A stretch of 9,749 nucleotides of DNA from Chloroflexota bacterium (GTDB lineage Bacteria > Chloroflexota > Anaerolineae > Ardenticatenales > Ardenticatenaceae). A program made the position numbers and the translations under genes. The stretch is from positions 1 to 9,749 of the forward strand of contig DOUV01000837.1 of NCBI GenBank assembly GCA_003520455.1, written 5' to 3'. Position 1 is the first letter of the stretch, and every line of letters begins with the position of its first letter. The notes under the pieces were generated by a model. That model was not told where the DNA came from and did not search any database. It saw nothing but the letters and a program-made list of their open reading frames with translations. Below, piece after piece: positions 6,167 to 9,749 of this stretch.

Positions 6167-7660
6167 ATGACTGCAGGGAAACCGAAGACCACCTTCATCT
6201 ATGCCGGAATCGCCGGCAAAGGCTTCAATAGCCTCAAGCAGGGCATGGATTCCGGCTGGATTAGCCATGGTCTCGCCAGTCTCTCAGCCTACATCAAGAA
6301 CGAGGGGTTCGAGGCTGATCTGATCGACCTTCGGGCGCTCCGCGGCTGGGAGCATTTCCGCGAGGTCCTCGAGCAGCGCAACCCGGATGTGGTGGGCCTC
6401 AGCATGATGAGCGTCGACTTCAACCCGGTCATGGAGGCCGTCTCCATCGCCAAGGAAGTCAATCCGAACATCGTCACGGTGGTCGGCGGTCCGCACCCGA
6501 CCGCCGAGCCAGATGAGGTGCTCGAGAACCCGCTGGTCGACTACATCGTGCAGGCCGAGGGAGAGATCACGTTCGCGAACCTGCTCAAGAGCATCGAAGG
6601 CGGATCGTTGCCCCAGAACCGCAAGCTCCTCGGGATTCATCCGAATCTCAATACGATCCCCTACGCCGACCGGGATCTCTTTCTCAACGAGTGGCGCAAG
6701 TGGGGCTATGACCTCGTCTCGCCCGAGGTGCCCTTTGTCAAGGAACTGCCCGCGCCCTTCGTGACCATCATCGCCGGGCGGGGCTGCCGCTACAAGTGCA
6801 ACTTCTGCAAGCCGATGGAGGATTTCCTCTTCGGGAAGGGCACGCGCCGCCGCTCTGTGGACAACGTCATGGCGGAGTTGGTACTGTTGCGCGACAGATA
6901 CGGCTTTGCCAGCTTCATGTTCCACGATGACTGCCTCACCGAGGACCGCGACTGGGTCATCGAGTTCTGTGAGAAGTATGCGGCTGCTGGTTTCACCCAG
7001 CCGTTCTTCTGCCAGTCGCGCGCCGACATTCTTTATCACCACGAGGACATGGTGGCGTTAATGGCCAGCGTCGGCCTCAAAGGCTACTTTATCGGCTTCG
7101 AGAGTGGCAACAACCGGGTGCTGAACTTCATCCGCAAGGGTACGACGCGCGAGAAGAACATCGCCGCCGCCGAGATCTGCCGCAAGTACGGGCTGACCAT
7201 CTGGGCCAACTACATGCTGGGGCTGCCGACCGAGACCAAAGAAGAGGTCATGGACACTGTCAGCATGCTCAAGATCATCGACCCGGATTACTACAGCCCG
7301 AGTTTCTACACCCCACATCCAGGCTCCGACCTGTACGTGTATGGCATCGAGCACGACCTCAACCTGGTCATGGATCACGACTCCTACCGTCGCAACCCGA
7401 CCGAAGCCAAGATCAAGGGCTTGCCCCTGGAGTTTCTGATGTGGGCGCGGGATGAGTCGCAGAAGCGTACCTTCAAGAACGCGGCCCGCCGCTCGGTGCG
7501 GAGCGTCTGGGAGAAGTATGGCGACCCGCACAAGTATGTCCGCAAGTTCAAAAAGCTGGCCGGGCTGGACGGCGGCGGCGGTGGCATCTCGACCGGCGGC
7601 CCCGGTTCGACCGGCAAGAGCGACCGGCGCGAGCTCAAACAGATGAGTACCGGCGATTGA
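6167..7660 (+). CDS. Cobalamin-binding-domain radical SAM protein B
   Basis: B12-binding radical SAM enzyme of 497 residues, distant from A and C. The B12 domain (about 1-150) has DVVGLSMMSVD (74-84), VVGGPHPTAEPDE (105-117) and VQAEGE (128-133). The radical SAM motif is GRGCRYKCNFC (Cys207, 211, 214), followed by GKGTRRRSVDNV (223-234), FHDDC (252-256) and FIGFESGNN (308-316). YMLGLPTETKEE (349-360) and PHPGSDLY (383-390) follow. It lacks the RYTNLQP linker and the C-terminal block shared by A and C. The B12 domain reads DLRALRG where DxHxxG would be. The C-terminus (about 467-484) is a Gly/Ser/Thr-rich low-complexity tail. ATG 6167 is chosen because AGGAG (6154-6158) lies 8 nt upstream; a GTG at 6032 would add 45 residues with no family resemblance. 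It is flanked by terminators on both sides. Reaction and substrate are unknown. Confidence 0.9.
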   Translation: MTAGKPKTTFIYAGIAGKGFNSLKQGMDSGWISHGLASLSAYIKNEGFEADLIDLRALRGWEHFREVLEQRNPDVVGLSMMSVDFNPVMEAVSIAKEVNPNIVTVVGGPHPTAEPDEVLENPLVDYIVQAEGEITFANLLKSIEGGSLPQNRKLLGIHPNLNTIPYADRDLFLNEWRKWGYDLVSPEVPFVKELPAPFVTIIAGRGCRYKCNFCKPMEDFLFGKGTRRRSVDNVMAELVLLRDRYGFASFMFHDDCLTEDRDWVIEFCEKYAAAGFTQPFFCQSRADILYHHEDMVALMASVGLKGYFIGFESGNNRVLNFIRKGTTREKNIAAAEICRKYGLTIWANYMLGLPTETKEEVMDTVSMLKIIDPDYYSPSFYTPHPGSDLYVYGIEHDLNLVMDHDSYRRNPTEAKIKGLPLEFLMWARDESQKRTFKNAARRSVRSVWEKYGDPHKYVRKFKKLAGLDGGGGGISTGGPGSTGKSDRRELKQMSTGD

Positions 7661-7686
7661 CGTCCGTACCTGGCCAGAAAGCACCG

Positions 7687-7714
7687 ACGGGCGGACAGTG
7701 GATCCGCCCGTTTT
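7687..7714 (+). terminator. Rho-independent terminator after gene B
   Basis: ACGGGCGGA (7687-7695) and TCCGCCCGT (7703-7711) form a perfect 9-bp stem with a 7-nt loop. The stem runs into TTTT (7711-7714). It starts 27 nt after the stop of gene B. Confidence 0.8.
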
Positions 7715-7753
7715 CCTGGGGCCCGGATTGGCGTCAGGTGCGCCGCCCTTCGG

Positions 7754-7772
7754 AGGTGTGCACACCTTGACA
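7754..7772 (+). promoter_or_regulatory. 14-bp perfect palindrome joined to a consensus -35 box upstream of gene C
   Basis: AGGTGTGCACACCT (7754-7767) is a perfect palindrome. Its last base begins TTGACA (7767-7772), the exact consensus -35 hexamer. No good -10 hexamer lies 15-18 nt downstream, so promoter function is uncertain. The arrangement, about 160 nt before the C start and beyond the terminator of B, suits an activator or repressor site for gene C. Confidence 0.4.
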
Positions 7773-7933
7773 CGTTCCGGCCCTGATCGAACAGGAGTGA
7801 CGCGGCGAGGTGAAAACTGGAGAGGCAGAAGGCGTTTTCCAGTGGGGCACCCCATCCGGTCGAGATGGCCCGGCATGCCTGCCCCTCCAACCAACCGCGC
7901 AAGCCCCCTCACCATACAGGAGCGTCTGCGGAA

Positions 7934-9379
7934 ATGCGAGTACTCCTTGCGTGCCCTGAATCGAAAGTCTGGAACTCCCGCAAGCATATCCCCTTGGGCC
8001 TGGGCTACCTGGCCGCCGTGCTACGCGAGGCCGGCCACGAGACGGCGATCTACGACTCCGCCGTCGAAGATGAGCCCTTCGAGACCTTCCTCGACCGCAC
8101 CAACTTCGATATGGTCGGCGTGACCGCCGCGACTCCGCTGATCCACGAGGGCTGGGAGATGGTGACCGAAGCCAAGAAGCGAGGCAAAATCACGATCATG
8201 GGCGGGCCGCACCTCACAATCATGCCGATGGAGACCATGGAGGGGCATCCCGAAGTGGACTTTGTGGCCCAGGGCGAGGCCGAGGCGACCCTCCCCGAGC
8301 TCGTCACCGACCTGGAGCAGGGCAGCAAGAATCTGGGCGATATCGCCGGACTCTACTGGCGGCGGGCCGACGGCCAGACCGTGATCAACCGGCCGCGTCC
8401 ACTCAACCCCAATCTGGACACGCTGCCCTTTCCTGCCCACGACCTGTTCAAGATCGATCGCTACACCAACCTGCAGCCGCTGACCGATGGCCTCGATCCC
8501 CACGCGCGGAGTTTCACGATCATCACCAGCCGCGGCTGCCCCTACAAGTGCAATTTCTGCTCCAAGCCGGTCACAGGTGACACCTGGTTCGCCCGCTCGG
8601 TCGAGAATGTCATCGAGGAGTGGCGCTGGGTGGTCAAGGGACTCCGCGCCACCGAGATCGGCGTCACGGATGATATCTGGAATCTGAAGCTCGATCGTGC
8701 CAAAGAGCTATGCCGCCGGCTGATCGAGGAGGACCTCAATACCGTGCCGTGGGTGACCGTCCACGGCATGAAGGTCAACCACACCGACCTCGAGCTCTTC
8801 CAACTCATGAAGGCGGCCGGCTGCAAGCGCGTTGGGTTTGGGGTGGAGAGTGGCAACGACTACATTCTCAAGAAGGTGATCAAGAAGTCGCAGACGGTGG
8901 ACATGGTCCGCCAGGCCTTCAAGAACGCTAAGGCCGCCGGTCTCCAGACGATGGGCTTCTTCATCTTCGGTATGCCGGAGGAGAACGAAGAGACCATGGA
9001 TGCTACCATCCAACTGGCGCTGGAACTCGACCCCGACCTGGCAAACTTCATGATCGCGGCGCCCTTCCCGGGAACGCGGCTCTACGATCTGCTGGAGAAG
9101 TACGGCAACATCTTCAGCCACGACTGGCACGACTACGCGATCCACGAGCAGAAGGCGCGCTTCACGATTGGCGATTTGGATGCTGACCTGGTCGAGCGCA
9201 AGTGGCACGAGGCCTACCGCCGCTTCTACCTCCGGCCGCACCGGGTCTACCGCCGGCTGACGAGCAAGGATACCTGGGTGAACGCGCCGGCACGCCTGAA
9301 GGATGCCCGCCGCTTCTTCATGGGTGGCCGCCGGGGCGACGCCGTCACGACGGCTGTGCACGTCCCGGAAGGTGGATAG
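7934..9379 (+). CDS. Cobalamin-binding-domain radical SAM protein C (paralogue of A)
   Basis: B12-binding radical SAM enzyme, 481 residues, closely related to A. The B12 domain holds [17 protein letters not shown] (60-68), IMGGPHLT (88-95) and a GEAEA form of the usual GEGE. A shared linker reads [11 protein letters not shown] (172-182). The radical SAM motif is [10 protein letters not shown] (Cys202, 206, 209), then GVTDDIW (243-249), GFGVESGND (301-309) and [13 protein letters not shown] (341-353). The C-terminal block [15 protein letters not shown] (421-435) is almost the same as in A and absent from B. No DxHxxG histidine is present (YDSAVEDEP). ATG 7934 is preferred to ATG 7865 because AGGAG (7918-7922) lies 11 nt upstream and the protein then starts like A. 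A and C probably arose by duplication and may act on related substrates; the reaction is unknown. Confidence 0.92.
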   Translation: MRVLLACPESKVWNSRKHIPLGLGYLAAVLREAGHETAIYDSAVEDEPFETFLDRTNFDMVGVTAATPLIHEGWEMVTEAKKRGKITIMGGPHLTIMPMETMEGHPEVDFVAQGEAEATLPELVTDLEQGSKNLGDIAGLYWRRADGQTVINRPRPLNPNLDTLPFPAHDLFKIDRYTNLQPLTDGLDPHARSFTIITSRGCPYKCNFCSKPVTGDTWFARSVENVIEEWRWVVKGLRATEIGVTDDIWNLKLDRAKELCRRLIEEDLNTVPWVTVHGMKVNHTDLELFQLMKAAGCKRVGFGVESGNDYILKKVIKKSQTVDMVRQAFKNAKAAGLQTMGFFIFGMPEENEETMDATIQLALELDPDLANFMIAAPFPGTRLYDLLEKYGNIFSHDWHDYAIHEQKARFTIGDLDADLVERKWHEAYRRFYLRPHRVYRRLTSKDTWVNAPARLKDARRFFMGGRRGDAVTTAVHVPEGG

Positions 9380-9424
9380 CAGTCAGGGGCGTCAAAGAAT
9401 CACTGCCGTTCCTCGTCAGACACG

Positions 9425-9442
9425 GAGCGGAGCAGAGCAGAG
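9425..9442 (+). repeat. Short purine-rich tandem repeat
   Basis: GAGCG GAGCA GAGCA GAG: a 5-nt unit repeated about 3.6 times between gene C and the last gene. It is probably a minor low-complexity tract with no evident function. Confidence 0.35.
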
Positions 9443-9534
9443 GGTTGCGCCAACGACGCCACTCTTGGTGCTGCATGGCGTCCTGCTGGTACATGCCCGG
9501 CGGCGCCGGTGACATCAACGCCCAGTTGGAGACT

Positions 9535-9559
9535 CGGAGGAGGTCACGCGCTTCCTCCG
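9535..9559 (+). ncRNA. Hairpin in the leader of the last gene
   Basis: Positions 9535-9544 pair with 9550-9559 in a 10-bp stem (7 perfect pairs from the base, then two G-U wobbles and one G-C) with a 5-nt loop. The left arm contains GGAGGAGG, a strong Shine-Dalgarno-like sequence, but no start codon lies at a suitable distance after it. The next start is ATG 9581, 37 nt away. It may be a leader control element or a weak terminator for gene C; no T-run follows. Confidence 0.35.
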
Positions 9560-9580
9560 CTGCTTCCAGAGTAGCCACCA

Positions 9581-9749
9581 ATGACACTTGCCGAATGGAT
9601 TGCGACCCTCCCAGACGACCTGCGACCCCGCTTCGAGCCCATGCTCGACCCGGAGAATGGGTTGCTTGGCGTGCAGATCGCGGCGCTCTTCCAACTTGCC
9701 CCGCCCGAGGGAGCGGAGAGTGCCGGCGAGGCTCTCCGCCGCGAGTGGG
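9581..9749 (+). CDS. Hypothetical protein, N-terminal part only
   Basis: An open frame of 56 codons runs from ATG 9581 to the window end without a stop. An in-frame TAG at 9572 excludes a longer N-terminus. The product begins MTLAEWIATLPDDLRPRFEP and continues with a Leu/Ala-rich helical-looking stretch. It has no signal peptide and I recognise no family. High-GC codon bias supports coding, but there is no clear ribosome site directly before the ATG. It follows radical SAM gene C by about 200 bp in the same direction; any functional link is unknown. Confidence 0.5.
   Translation, partial: MTLAEWIATLPDDLRPRFEPMLDPENGLLGVQIAALFQLAPPEGAESAGEALRREW

Noticed and set aside
7865..7933. N-terminal extension of radical SAM gene C from ATG 7865
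   Set aside because: The extra 23 residues are unlike the family, and ATG 7934 gives the MRVLL start shared with A plus a ribosome site.
1..9749. CRISPR array, insertion sequence or phage genes
   Set aside because: No spaced direct repeats, transposase, integrase or phage motifs were seen on either strand.

Overview
The window is GC-rich bacterial chromosome (roughly 60% GC or slightly more by eye). It has no mobile elements, rRNA, tRNA or CRISPR array that I can see. The gene set is a PSP1/RicT-type protein, a stand-alone MoaA, an A-type iron-sulfur carrier and several cobalamin-binding radical SAM proteins in separate transcription units. With the codon use, this suggests a Chloroflexota-like bacterium (Thermomicrobia would fit). 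That placement is inference from style, not from a marker gene.

Layout. 1-104 is the 3' flank of a leftward gene. 105-1193 (minus) encodes an LCAT-like serine hydrolase. A divergent AT-rich promoter region separates it from 1397-2380 (plus), a PSP1/RicT-family protein with the cysteine signature of that family. 2522-3571 is moaA (GTP 3',8-cyclase), preceded by a 141-bp leader with a hairpin. 3711-4124 is an IscA/ErpA-type Fe-S carrier; a 24-nt palindrome overlapping a possible promoter lies upstream. 4125-4486 has no gene but is dense in hairpins, including two probable terminators and a compact palindrome. Then come three cobalamin-binding-domain radical SAM genes: A at 4487-5980, B at 6167-7660 and C at 7934-9379. 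A and C are clear paralogues; B is a more distant member placed between them. A and B are each followed by a terminator-like hairpin, so all three probably have their own promoters. The window ends inside an unrecognised gene starting at 9581.

Functional theme. From 1397 to 9379 every gene either carries cysteine motifs expected to bind iron-sulfur clusters or helps build them: RicT-like, MoaA (two clusters), the A-type carrier and three radical SAM enzymes. A working picture is that the carrier supplies clusters to MoaA and the radical SAM proteins, and that an iron-sulfur-sensing regulator may control it. The substrates of A, B and C cannot be read from the sequence. They are the most likely place for undescribed chemistry. 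The palindrome before the Fe-S carrier and the structured leaders before A and C are the most interesting non-coding signals.
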